DNA from: Datura wrightii
Taxonomy: Eukaryota > Streptophyta > Magnoliopsida > Solanales > Solanaceae
Direction: 5' to 3'
Assembly (NCBI GenBank): GCA_035772735.1
Contig: JASDFA010000016.1
Location: 174,969,001-175,033,000, forward strand
Length of the DNA: 64,000 nucleotides
The translations under genes were made by a program, and so were the position numbers. Positions 54,333 through 64,000 of the stretch are shown here, in pieces. The notes beneath the pieces were generated by a model, which saw nothing but the letters and a program-made list of their open reading frames with translations, ran no database searches and had not been told where the DNA came from. Each line of letters begins with the position of its first letter. The stretch's first letter is position 1.

Positions 54333-56244
54333 GGTACCACAGGTACCATTTTAATTTCTTGCAATTGAGTTAATTTTCATCTTGTGTTGTTTTGGTGGAA
54401 AGTTAAGTGCAGATGGAGGGGAAGTCTGAGTACCCGTGGAGGAGGAAGCTAACAAGCATGGAAGAGAAAAAGTGTGGGGTTGACCACCCACTTGTGCAAA
54501 GTCGAAGAAACGCATGATGTTAGCTAAGCCTAAAGGCCTCAGGGAGTATTTCTCACCCTTTGTAAATTTTAATTTGATGCTATGAGGACATAGCATGATT
54601 TAAGTGTGGGGTGAGGGAAATTTCAAAATTTTCTGTGCTTAACGATTTTGGTGAATGTAATGCTTGTGCAAAAGTTTGTGAGAAATTTGAAAAATTTGAA
54701 AATTTTTTGTGAATTAAGCATGACTTCATCACCCGTTGGTTTTTCTTTTCGGTGTTTTTCCGACGGGGGGTCTTTGAACCGAAGAATAAAAATAAAAAAA
54801 AAATTTCTTTTTCTTTGTCTGTATATAATGTTTTTTTTAGTCATAGTTAGTGATTGTTTCCGACGATGGATGGATGACGACCGTCTTGAGGAAAATTAGT
54901 CGATAGGTTTTGGGTTTTTGAAACCATAACTAATTGGGGCTTGATGTTCTTTTTATGTGTTATACATGGTTGTAAGATGCAAGTATGTTCAGTATGAAGC
55001 ATGCAATTGTATAACTTTGTTTGAGACACTTAGGCTCTTGAATTTGACTCAATATGTTTGAAGCTTAATTCTGAATTCTTGTGATTAGCTGAGTAAGAGT
55101 CTACTGATTGTGTCTTGATTTGAGCATGTGCCATGAGTGTAAGGTTTTTGAGTATTCCGTGCTATTGTGGATTGTCTAGAACTTGCCTGGTGTGTTTATA
55201 AAACGAAATAAAGGATGTGAATTGGAGGAAATGATATAGGCATTTCTTTGAATGAACCAACTTTTTATCCCTCATTATACCTACCTTGAAAAATTAATCC
55301 TAGTTAACCCCATTGAGCCTTGAGCCTATTCTTTGACAGCTGCAACATAAGCTTAATCCTTTTTCTTTCATTAGCCTTGAAATTGAACCAAAACTCCGAA
55401 GCGCTTAAAGGAAAAATCCGAAAGGGTAAAGGAGTGAGAAGAATGGAAAATAAGGAAAAATAGCAAGTTGTAAATAGTTGAGAAAAGGAAAAAGGTGCAT
55501 TTGTGTGAAAATGGTTGGTTATTAGTAGGGAGTAAGAAAAGGAATGAATGAAACATATTGCTTAAGTACTCCTTACTAATAAGCTAAAAGTGTCGAAAGA
55601 AATGGGGGAACAAAAGAGGAAAAAGAAAACTAAAAGGAGAAAAAAAGTGAAGTGAGGGAAGGGAAGTTTGTAATGAAGGCGTGATGTATTAAAAGCGCTT
55701 AGGAAAGATAGTCACTATTACTGATCATAATAGTACTTACCCGCACCTGAGTTACATTACAACCTAAAAAGTCCTACTTGATCTTACATTCATACATCCT
55801 TATATTAGTGGAATAAAACACTAAGGGCAAGCTTATGGGTCACTACATGATGCATGTGAATTCTTTGTGAGAGTGAGCGTAATTCTAGTCATGTACCCAC
55901 ACATGTTGTGATGTAAAAAATTATTTTTGCGTGTGATTGGGTAACTCTCTTTCCGTGAGGGGCACATGTTGAAAGAAGGATATATTTCATGTGGGATTTC
56001 TTAATCAGATGATTTGCATGAGTTTGCTAAAATTGAGAGTCGATTCTTGAGGTTAAGAAGTCTTAACATGGTTGTACTTCATTTCAATGATCAAATCAGG
56101 CATGCTCTATTTTTAGCTTGTATCTTACGTAATCATTATAGCCGTAACCTGAATTATCTTGCTAAATTAGTTATGTAGGAGTCTCCATTTGCATGATATG
56201 TAAAAGGTTGTTCGAGGACGAACAAGGATTTAAGTGTGGGGTTG
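54333..56244 (+). other. Long 3' non-coding region of the plus-strand element
   Basis: No gene. It shares blocks with 40091-42008, including the GTTGTTCGAGGACGAACAAG stretch next to the PPT. The PPT-like TTTAAGTGTGGGGTTG ends at 56244. Confidence 0.7.
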
Positions 56245-57674
56245 TGATAACGGGAAAAAATATATGCCCGAGATACTCTTTATTACTTCAATTAGTCTTG
56301 TTTATCTAAGTTATTGTATACATTTTCATGTAATTTTATATAATGTGGAGATATGTGCTAACCAACATGATTAGCCTTTGTTTTGTAGGTTTTGATGATG
56401 TTTGAGTAACTAATCCATGAGTTGGTGAAGTAGAAGCTTGGAAACGAAATTAACACGCGAACGTCGGCAAGGAAGAGGCACAAAACAGCCCACCGGCGCG
56501 TCGACAAAGTGCCACGGCAGGCAGGCCGCTCAAAACAGCCCACCTGCGCGTTGGCAACGTGCCACGGCAGGTGGACTCCGCGACCATGGGGCTACAACGC
56601 ACTGCCCAGGCAGCGTGACACGTTGCCAACGCGGCAAGGTGCTGCCTGGGCCGATTTCGGGTGATTTTCCAGAGAGCCTCCGCGTTCATAGCGTGTCACG
56701 GAGGCCGTGCTCCGCGATGCACTCCGTGACACGTTGGTTGTTAATCCGGGAAAGATTCCTACTAATATAAATAGCACACTTAGGTTTATCTTTGATAATT
56801 CAGACTTGGTGGAGCTAGGACGTGGGTTAGCAGCAGTTGAGGGACGAAAAAGCTAAGGGTTTTTCTCTCTTTCTTTCTTCTTTCAATCAATTGTAAGTAT
56901 GATTTACACTCATTTGAGGATGATCAATCCACAAATGAGTGGCTAATTCTCTTCCTTGCTAAGGTTTTGAACATGTGTATTGAATTTTGATTGTGAATTA
57001 TATGGTTTTCATCTTCTTCTTTCATGTTGTTCTATTAATTCTTGTTCTTACTGCATTAGTGTGTGGCCAACATTAATGTACATCAAAAAAGTCCAATTTC
57101 ACTCGAGAGAGCAAGAAATTGGAAAGTTGTGAATTAATAGGGTATTGTTCTTAACTTGATTTGGGAAAATTGGGTTTTGATGTGCTTTCCTGATAGAAAT
57201 ATACTTGAAAGCCGTATTAGTCAATTTAGGAACCGGAATAATGCTAGGTCATAAATTGCATTTGATCACAGAAATGTAGACGAATGGTTTATGATTCTAA
57301 AGTGAGATTAAATACGAGAGTTTTAATCTCTAGGCTAATGTTCTTGGCTAGCAACATGAAGAGAAGAATAACCGAATTATGATTACTATCGAATTCATTA
57401 CTTGTTCTTAACCTTGGCATACTCTTATCCTTAGTTTCAATTCAAGTGAATATTTGTTAATAGTTTTAGTATATAGTTTATAAACAAAATTATTTAACTT
57501 TTGGTTACATTGTTGTCAACATAATTAGAAGTAAACTGGAATATAGTATACTTAAGCAATTTTACTTATCCAGAGTCTCCTTGGATCGATACTTGGCTTA
57601 CTTAGCCACTTTATTACTTGTTTGACCACGTGCACTTGTGTGTCGGTTTTTAACCCCTACCAAAGCACCGAACA
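56245..57674 (+). repeat. 3' LTR of the plus-strand Athila-like element
   Basis: 1430 bp; about 23 differences from the 5' LTR by eye, including a small deletion near 57238-57243 (GGAATAATGC against GGAATTGTATTGC). Confidence 0.9.
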
Positions 57675-57679
57675 ACTCC

Positions 57680-58310
57680 GTTTGAGGCTCTTTACGGGCG
57701 GAGATATAGATTGCCTATTGGTTGGTTTGAGGTGGGTGAAGCTACACTAATAGGACCAGATTCGGTTCATGAGGCTTTAGAGAAAGTCTAGCCTATAAGA
57801 AAAAGATTGAAAATAGTTCAGAGTCATTAAAAGTCCTATGTGGATGTGAGGAGGAGAGATATTAAGTTTGAAGTTGATGATTGGGTGTTTCTGAAAGTGT
57901 CTCCCATGAAGGGAGTGATGAGATTTGGAAGGAAAGAAAAACTTAGTCCCCGCTATGTTGGCCCGTATAGGATTGTGTGACGTGTTGGCAAGGTGGCCCG
58001 TGAGTTGGAGTTTCCCTCAGATTTAGCTTCAATACATTCAGTTTTCCATATTTCACTCTTGAAGAAGTGCATTGGTGACCTGACTCTGTTTATCCCGGTG
58101 GAGAGCATGGGTTTCAAGGATAGCCTTAGCTTTGACGAGGTACCAGTTAAAATTCTTGATCGTCAGGTTCGAAAGTTGAGGAACAAGGAGGTAGCTTCAA
58201 TAAAAGTTTTGTGGAGGAATTAGCATGTTGAGGGAGCTATGTGGGAAGCTGAGGCAGATGTGATGGCTAAAAATTCGCATCTTTTCCCTTCCGGCCCAGT
58301 TCCAGCTTGA
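57680..58310 (+). pseudogene. Chromovirus integrase C-terminal part and chromodomain
   Basis: Resumes the integrase broken at 51735: FEALYGRRYRLPIGWFEVGE, VDDWVFLKVSPMKGVMRFG, SPRYVGPYRI and SVFHISLLKKCI (GPY/F-type tail), then a chromodomain-like end with SLSFDEVPVKILDRQVRKLRNK, VASIKVLWRN, VEGAMWEAEADV and a TGA at 58308-58310. Stops lie near 57790, 57829, 57979 and 58221. The chromodomain classes the element as a chromovirus; these target new insertions to marked chromatin. Confidence 0.88.
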
Positions 58311-58530
58311 GGTACTAGTTTCCTCCTTGATACTTGTTTAGTTTCATCTCTAGTTCGTGTCTCTCAGTTTCCCGTGTGTTAGTGCATATATATATGATTG
58401 ATGAATTTAGTTCAGTCGAGTGTTTCATTTTGGAGTCAATCACTCCGTCATTTTTCAGCTTCAGGTGTTCAGTTCTTGGGATGGCAGGTCCTTTTCCCAG
58501 TTATTCAGTATGTTTACCCACATTCGAGGA

Positions 58531-58546
58531 TGAAAGGGGGAGATAT
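58531..58546 (+). promoter_or_regulatory. Chromovirus polypurine tract
   Basis: TGAAAGGGGGAGATAT lies directly before the 3' LTR (58547). Confidence 0.88.
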
Positions 58547-59439
58547 TGTAATACCCCAAGAGTTCCTAAGAAATAGATGGGAGAATTAGAAATGAGTTCT
58601 ATAGAAAAATCTAAATTTTTGCACCAAAACGACTCATGATACGAGTCGTGATAGGAAGTGATGGTCGTGGTCTCAGTCATGGTGAAATTCTGAAGTTGGT
58701 GTCCAGACCTTCACACCACGAGTCGTGAGGTGTAGGTACGACTCGTGGTTAGAAGTTGTGATGAGTTTCCTGGTGGTGCCGGGGTATGATTTCAAGGATC
58801 ATGGTACGACTCGTAGTAAGTAACCACGAGTCGTGATGGAGTCGTGGTCAGGAATTGGCTAGTGAAGGGGATGATGTCACGACTGATAGTACGACTCGTG
58901 GTAGGACACCACGAGTCGTGATATGCAATCATGGTAAAATTCAAAGATGTTGCAGGGAGGAGCAGTGGTGACCACGATAGGTAACCATGAGTTGTTACTT
59001 TGTGGTAAAACTTAGAGATGTTGTAGGGAGTCATGATACAGGCTTGGATGTTCAGGTTCAGTCCCGCCGCTAGTCAGTTCTAAGAGTTTGCATATCCAGC
59101 TTGTTGGTGAGTCCTTATCCTCCGAGGACCTCTTTATCAGTTTGTTATCAGTATCTTTTAGTTTCTGTTTATTAATGAGCTAGTTGGGGTCTTGTCCCAT
59201 CAGCTCGTCAGGATGTTAGAGGCTTTTCAAACATAGAGCTATTTTCATTTTTGGATTTAGCGTTATGTATTTCTGTTGTACAAATATTTAATATTCAGAC
59301 ATCCGCTATCTTATAATTCACTTTTTTTACACTTTGATTATGTTGAGTTAGTTATCATATTCACACCATGGGTCGACTTGGAGACATTTATGGTTCTAAA
59401 TTCCATAGCTAGATTCGGGCCTATGTTCGGGTCATGACA
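58547..59439 (+). repeat. Chromovirus 3' LTR, internally deleted
   Basis: Starts TGTAATACCCCAAG and ends TCATGACA like the 5' LTR, but only 893 bp. Sequence equal to about 35910-37215 of the 5' LTR is missing; the join is near 59030-59035. The palindrome-rich first part and U5 are kept. It differs by eye from the 5' LTR far more than the nested elements' LTR pairs do, so the insertion is older. Confidence 0.88.
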
Positions 59440-59517
59440 TGAAGTGATTCTCCAACTTTTCCTGCTGATCACATTTCAAATCTCGGGTCTAGTCTTAGGA
59501 AATTTCGAGGTATTACA
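59440..59517 (-). repeat. Inner solo LTR, right remainder
   Basis: The 5' tip of the inverted solo LTR (minus strand from 59517, TGTAATACCTCG), separated from its main part by the chromovirus; its first five bases are the TGAAG duplication. Confidence 0.75.
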
Positions 59518-60770
59518 GTTTTATCCTGAGATGAGCAGATCATGCTTGAGAGGAGCATCCAAGTGAGCGTATATGATTAAGTGGCTTGTGCCCGAGGAGA
59601 GCATCCAAACGGAAAGATGAGTGGGAGCGGGTACCACAGTGGTACAATATATGAATTTCTAGAGTCCCCTGCAGGTCATGCCTGGAAGGGCAGAAATCAG
59701 ATCCTCTAGTATGTGTGTACAGTGATATTTCGTGTGAGTATGTATGATGATATGACGGAGGCATGTGCCCGGCATATTATCAATGACACGATATCAAAGG
59801 AGACCTGAAGAGTGAGGATTGATTCGAAGATATATAAACCATGTGAAACCGTGATACTTGATGCGTAGTTACTTATGAATTCGATATTGATGTATTTGCT
59901 ATGAATTGTTATATCTTTACATAGTTATATGTGAATCAGTGTAGAGTTGATGAATTAATTTTTGAGGACTCATTTGTTTATTCAATGCAATAAGTTGATG
60001 ATTTAATTTGTTGAGTTTCTGGAACGTAAAAACTTGTTTGGTGTTGGTGAACTGATTATAAGAAAGTGCTAAATGAGGAACCTGAGGTTGACAATTTGGT
60101 CGAGTTATTGCCTACGAAGTACCACTACTACGGAAACTTACCGCTACAGCGAAACCGCTGCCACGGTTTAACCTCCGCTGTAGTGAGGCCTAATCTAGTG
60201 AGTAGGCCAGTTTTCAACCTTACCCTGAATATTTCTAGAGATAGAGTTATGTGACGATTATTTGTTCCATTGAACGTATGTTGCTATTTTACATGTATAT
60301 TCATTATTATCTAAGGTCAATCGATGATGCATACCAGTACATTATGTCATACTAATGCTACTCTTACACGTTTTTTTCTGAATGCAGACTGTGATCCAGG
60401 GAGTTCCACTCGACCTCATTTGTAGAAGTCGCTGTGAGAAATTCGAGGGTGAGCTAGTTTACTTTTTTGGGTTGCTACAATCCTCTTGAAGAAGATGTCT
60501 CTATTCCAAACATGAACTTATTTATTTTGTTTTTTTCCTCGTAGACTATGATTAGGTAAATGTCCTCAGTACGATGACTTATAGTTCTTGGGATATTAGG
60601 AAAAGATGTTCCAAATATTCCTTTTATTCTTATAAGACTTCTGCTTTTTATTATATAAGTGCTTATTTAATAGTATGAATGTTGCAATTGGATGAACAAG
60701 TTGGGGACACGTTGGTTCACTCACCGGGGGATTAGTGTGGGTGCTAATCATATCCACTTGGGTCATGACA
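59518..60770 (+). repeat. Outer solo LTR, right half
   Basis: Continues 32067-33343 and ends TCATGACA at 60770, followed by GTTGA. No gene. It holds a stretch of GCTACAGCG/CGCTGTAG words at about 60120-60200 like those near 32220-32340. Confidence 0.7.
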
Positions 60771-61588
60771 GTTGACAATTATATCATTTTGGTTCTATAT
60801 TTTTTTTATGAGACATAACTTATTGAGATCACTTTATTTTCATTATTTTCGGGTACCTAGACCTCTCCCGAGGTATTATCAATTGTTATGTCTCATTGCT
60901 CTTCTTGAGCATCTTTCTCCATATTATAATCATCTTGATCATTTACTCCTTGTTGTTTTTGAGAATTTTTATCTATGCAATTGATCGGTCTACCATGTTT
61001 TAAGTATGGTTTAGACTCATTTGCAGTATTTGATTGTCCTACTGAAAAATCAACTCGAATTGGAGTATTAGAAGTTGGAATATGAGAGTTAGTAACTATT
61101 GATAGGTCAAAGAATGCATCTGGCAATTTATTTGCAATATTTTGCAAATAGATTACCTTTTGAACTTCTAGCTCATATTGACTTGTACGAAGATCCAAAT
61201 AAGATAGTGATAATGCATTTTAATCTATCTTTTTTCAGTTGCTTATTTCTCGCCATAATGTTGGGTATATTCATTCATTGAAATGGCAATCAACAAATCT
61301 TGTTGTAAATTAATCTCCAATAATAGGTTCCAAATATTTTATAATCTAAGAAGATTCATACCTAATATGTATCTCCAACCTTATCTGAGGATCTATCCTT
61401 ATGCGTTGTGGTGGAGCAATTGAAAGTTATAATACACATTTAAATATTCTATTGAGAAATATTTGACTCTTAATCAAAAGTCAATTGTTATAAGGAGACT
61501 TTATGATAACTTGTGGGCTTGATTCGTACAAGAGTTGTTGCAAGCAAAATAGCATGACCCCAAGATACGCTCAAAATTACACCTAAGA
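60771..61588 (-). pseudogene. Copia integrase C-terminal part, decayed
   Basis: Minus strand: SWGHAILLATTLVRIKPTSYHK near 61500-61570, IIKYLEPI-like near 61330, then LDLRTSQYELEVQKVIYLQNIA, PDAFFDLSIVTNSHIP, IRVDFSVGQ and GRPINCIDKNSQKQ (61198-60960). These are the integrase tail and linker of plant copia elements. It breaks at 60771 at the solo LTR and continues at 32066. Frameshifts and stops throughout. Confidence 0.8.
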
Positions 61589-62508
61589 TGATGTAAAAAG
61601 GTCATTTGCAAATACGGTAACCCTACTAGCTTGGTGTTGAATCCCACAGAGAACAATATGAGGGTGATTAGGATAGTCTAGAATTATTACCAGCTATTCT
61701 AGTGCCAGACAAATCAAAGGTTTATCTAAAAATAAACTGTATCTAATTTCTACTCCTAAAAGCAAATAAATTGATCAATGACCACAAACAAAAATACTCA
61801 GAAACACATGCTCAAGTAATGATCCAATGCATGTCAAGATTTTGTTAATAGCGGAAGTATCTAGAATTTGCACTCGAATTCTGCACCATTACCCAATCTT
61901 TTTCAAGAATTGAATTATTTATCTCACTACGATCTTTCCAGATTCAAGCGAGTTATTCAATTAAGAGTTATCAATATATTCCAAGTAAATTCTACTTATT
62001 CCTAATAGAATTTATTAGATGAGGATTAGTGTCTCAAATTCTTGTTAATTAATTTGTCCAAGCATAACTTGTAGTTAATAAGCGAGTCCTAGGGTTAGCT
62101 AATCGCTTTGAAAAATTTCAAGAATAAGATTAATTAAAGAAATCAAGATCCTTCTTTATTATCACAATAATCATGCACGTTATAAATATAACAAAAAAGT
62201 TGTATTCAAAATTAAAAACACATAGAGAAGATTCAAGTTTTAACATACAAGGGGAGAGAAATAAAAATATTAAATAAAAATAATGCTAAGGGGAGAGAAA
62301 TACAAGCATATAAATTCCTCCCCAAAATTTGAAATTTTAAACCCTGGTGGTTGTGTAGATGTCTTTCTTCAAGATTCAAGTTGCTTTGCCAATTCAGGCT
62401 ACCCGAGATGCCAAAGATCTATTTCCCACGTAGCAATATTATTTTATATAATATTTGGGCCAAAGAAGTTTTGAAATTCTAATTCTTTTGGGATCTGGTT
62501 GCTGTAGT
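61589..62508 (-). repeat. Probable LTR fragment, inverted
   Basis: On the minus strand the end reads GTTCTCTGTGGGATTCAAC ... TTTTTACATCA (61589), the wording of the U5 end of Tat/Athila-type LTRs. The start cannot be fixed and no partner is seen. No gene. Confidence 0.4.
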
Positions 62509-64000
62509 TGATTTTGGGCATATTTACATGCTCAAGTACTATTTTATACTAAAGTTTTAGTTTCATTTGTCGATTTAGTTAAGCATACTCTCATCTGTTT
62601 GGCTTATAAATGTATGCATGAACTAACATATGTGATTAGCCCATTTTTGTAGGTGAAATATGCTAAGGAGAGCGTTAAAAATGAAGATGCATAAGCAAAT
62701 AGGCAACAAGGATCAAATCCCAAGTTGATGGCATGTAATTGGCATAGAAAGATGGTTGCCACAATGGCAACGTGCCACACTGGTTGATTAGCGCGCTAGG
62801 CAACGTGCCATGCCAGGCCAACCATGTACACATGTTGCTGTCAGGCAGTGTGCCCGTGTGTCGACATCGTGACACGCTAGGTAATGCTCTGTGCAAACCA
62901 GTGTGTCACACCAGGCGAGCTGCGTGCTAGGTGTCATACACGCCCGACAGATGACATGTCAGTGTCCCGATTTCCAGTAGGCCTGTACGACAAGGCCATG
63001 TCACGCCAGCCCAGCTGCGTGACCAACAACGTGACATGGAGGCATATTTCCACAACTAAAAATTTGCTTCTATAAATTGAATACTTTTCATTTTATTTGG
63101 GGATATAACGCATATTTGAGAAAAATGCAGATCAGCAGAGGGGAAAGAACGAGACTCTACCTAAGGTTATCTTTTCTTATTTTTTTTTCACTCTTGTTTC
63201 TATATGAATTATATGTATACTATGATCTTGTAAAAGCATGAGTGTATAAGACCCTAATTCTAGGGTTAAGGCCATATGACATGAACGTATTAGTGTAATT
63301 CTCATTTTGAGTTCAAGTTTCTTCATTGTTGTTTGTCTTGCATTCTTGTTTTTCCTATTCTAGTGCTTGATCATCATTAGAATATATCTAGGGTTCTTAT
63401 ATAAAATTCGAAAGGATAAAACATGAGAATAGACTAAGGAATGTAAGAAGTGAGATCTTGTCTTTAAGACTCAATTTGCATTTAGGATAGATATATACTT
63501 AATACGCCTCGCCTGGTTATTAAACGCGAAGATAGCTAGACACTTAGAATTGATGTGTCACATTACCACTCATAGATGTAGTGTTGAAGTCAATTCTAGG
63601 TTAAATAGTTAGAGGTTCAAAAGACCATAACCAAGGGCACTAACCCAGTAAACCACTTCACTAGATAAATATATATGAATTAGATTGTCACATCCCCGTT
63701 CAATGATGTAGTTGTGAGACTAATTCGATTTCATGTTCATAGGCTCGAAATACCATGAACATAGCATTAATCTCGTGAGTCAACTATGGAGATAATTACT
63801 TGAACCAATGAGAATGACAGCTATGCGTGATTGTTGGTCTTAACCCTGGATTCCTCTTTGATATAATTTACAACTTAATTTGTGATCACTTCTAGATTTT
63901 AGTAACAAACAACTACAAATTCTTGGTTACTACATCACTAGTAAAATTTGAGATTAATACTTGAACTTGACTATTTACTGATAGTTTTAGTCCCTATGAG
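62509..64000 (+). repeat. Third Athila-like LTR, runs off the window
   Basis: Begins TGATTTTGGGCATATTTACA, aligning with TGATAACGGGCAA (51736) and TGATCTTGGGCAG (48547, minus). GTGATTAGCCCATTTTTGTAGG then matches the same place in both sisters. A GC-rich block with GTGACACG-type words is at about 62760-63050, then TATAAATTGAATAC near 63072. The end lies at or past the right edge. No gene seen. Confidence 0.65.

Larger units (their letters stand above)
51736..57674 (+). mobile_element. Non-autonomous Athila-like LTR element, 5.9 kb
   Basis: LTRs of 1433 and 1430 bp (about 1.6% apart by eye). Flanks GCTCC (51731-51735) and ACTCC (57675-57679) form a one-mismatch target duplication. Order: 5' LTR, perfect Asp-tRNA primer site, a 312-codon zinc-knuckle ORF, the AGGCAA hairpin, a 1.9-kb non-coding region, PPT (TTAAGTGTGGGG), 3' LTR. 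There is no protease, RT or integrase. Its LTR and 3' region are homologous to the minus-strand element at 38670-48547. Confidence 0.9.
35451..59439 (+). mobile_element. Ty3/gypsy chromovirus (Del/Tekay-like), with two nested insertions
   Basis: Bounded by TGTAATACCCC...TCATGACA LTRs and a perfect 5-bp duplication TGAAG (35446-35450 and 59440-59444). The internal order is primer site, gag, [element 38670-48547], knuckle, protease, RT, RNase H, integrase, [element 51736-57674], integrase tail with chromodomain, PPT, 3' LTR. Without insertions it is about 8.2 kb. The 3' LTR lacks about 1.28 kb. All coding parts are broken. Confidence 0.9.
29240..61588 (-). mobile_element. Ty1/copia retrotransposon remnant, outermost host of the nest
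   Basis: Minus-strand order: integrase C-terminal part (61588-60771), a 28.7-kb insertion, the integrase-RT linker plus RT and RNase H (32066-30390), 3' UTR split by a Helitron (30297-29614), then PPT and 3' LTR (from 29559). Copia order (integrase before RT) and motifs identify it. Gag, protease, the integrase core and the 5' LTR are absent; the right end is cut by another LTR at 61589. The left limit (29240) is approximate because the LTR end cannot be checked against a partner. Confidence 0.75.

Noticed and set aside
61589..62508. Complete LTR element spanning 61.6-64 kb
   Set aside because: The two LTR-like parts lie in opposite orientation and differ in sequence; no matching target duplication was found.

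Overview
The window looks like repeat-dense intergenic DNA from a dicot plant, most likely Solanaceae (inference from repeat types; not proven). No bacterial features are present. The only host gene part I can support is one exon of a FAB1/PIKfyve-type lipid kinase at 5285-5874 (minus). Almost everything else is mobile or viral DNA in various stages of decay.

Layout. (1) 1-2549: left-truncated hAT DNA transposon with a broken BED/DUF659 transposase on the minus strand. (2) 2551-3371: 3' end of an RTE-type LINE. (3) 3.4-8.3 kb: AT-rich DNA around the FAB1 exon, with one Stowaway-like MITE. (4) 8310-29231: a 21 kb cluster of endogenous pararetrovirus (Caulimoviridae, petuvirus/florendovirus-like) made of five closely similar pieces, called here A (+), D (+), B (-), C (+) and E (-). 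The viral order is Met-tRNA primer site, movement protein, coat/protease/RT/RNase H polyprotein, an unclassified RGG/Trp-rich third ORF, promoter, long leader. Every polyprotein copy is broken, but the third ORF is fully open in B and C. All three promoters fire into an inverted copy of their own leader. (5) About 29.2-61.6 kb: a Russian-doll nest. A Ty1/copia element (minus) carries a 684-bp Helitron in its 3' UTR. In its integrase-RT linker it carries a solo LTR (+), which contains a second solo LTR (-), which contains a Ty3/gypsy chromovirus (+, 35451-59439). That chromovirus contains two non-autonomous Athila-like elements (38670-48547 minus; 51736-57674 plus). Matching or one-mismatch 5-bp target duplications mark each LTR-element step. 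(6) 61.6-64 kb: fragments of two more LTRs, the last a sister of the Athila-like LTRs.

How parts relate. The two non-autonomous elements share LTR ends, an Asp-tRNA primer site and 3' region, but carry different proteins: gag-protease plus a 'putative plant transposon protein' ORF in one, a double zinc-knuckle protein in the other. Both keep a hairpin 40 nt after a stop codon with a conserved loop and covarying stem. The virus cluster is defective at many points but is built so that transcription would yield double-stranded RNA, which suggests a small-RNA source. All statements come from reading the sequence; no alignments or searches were run.
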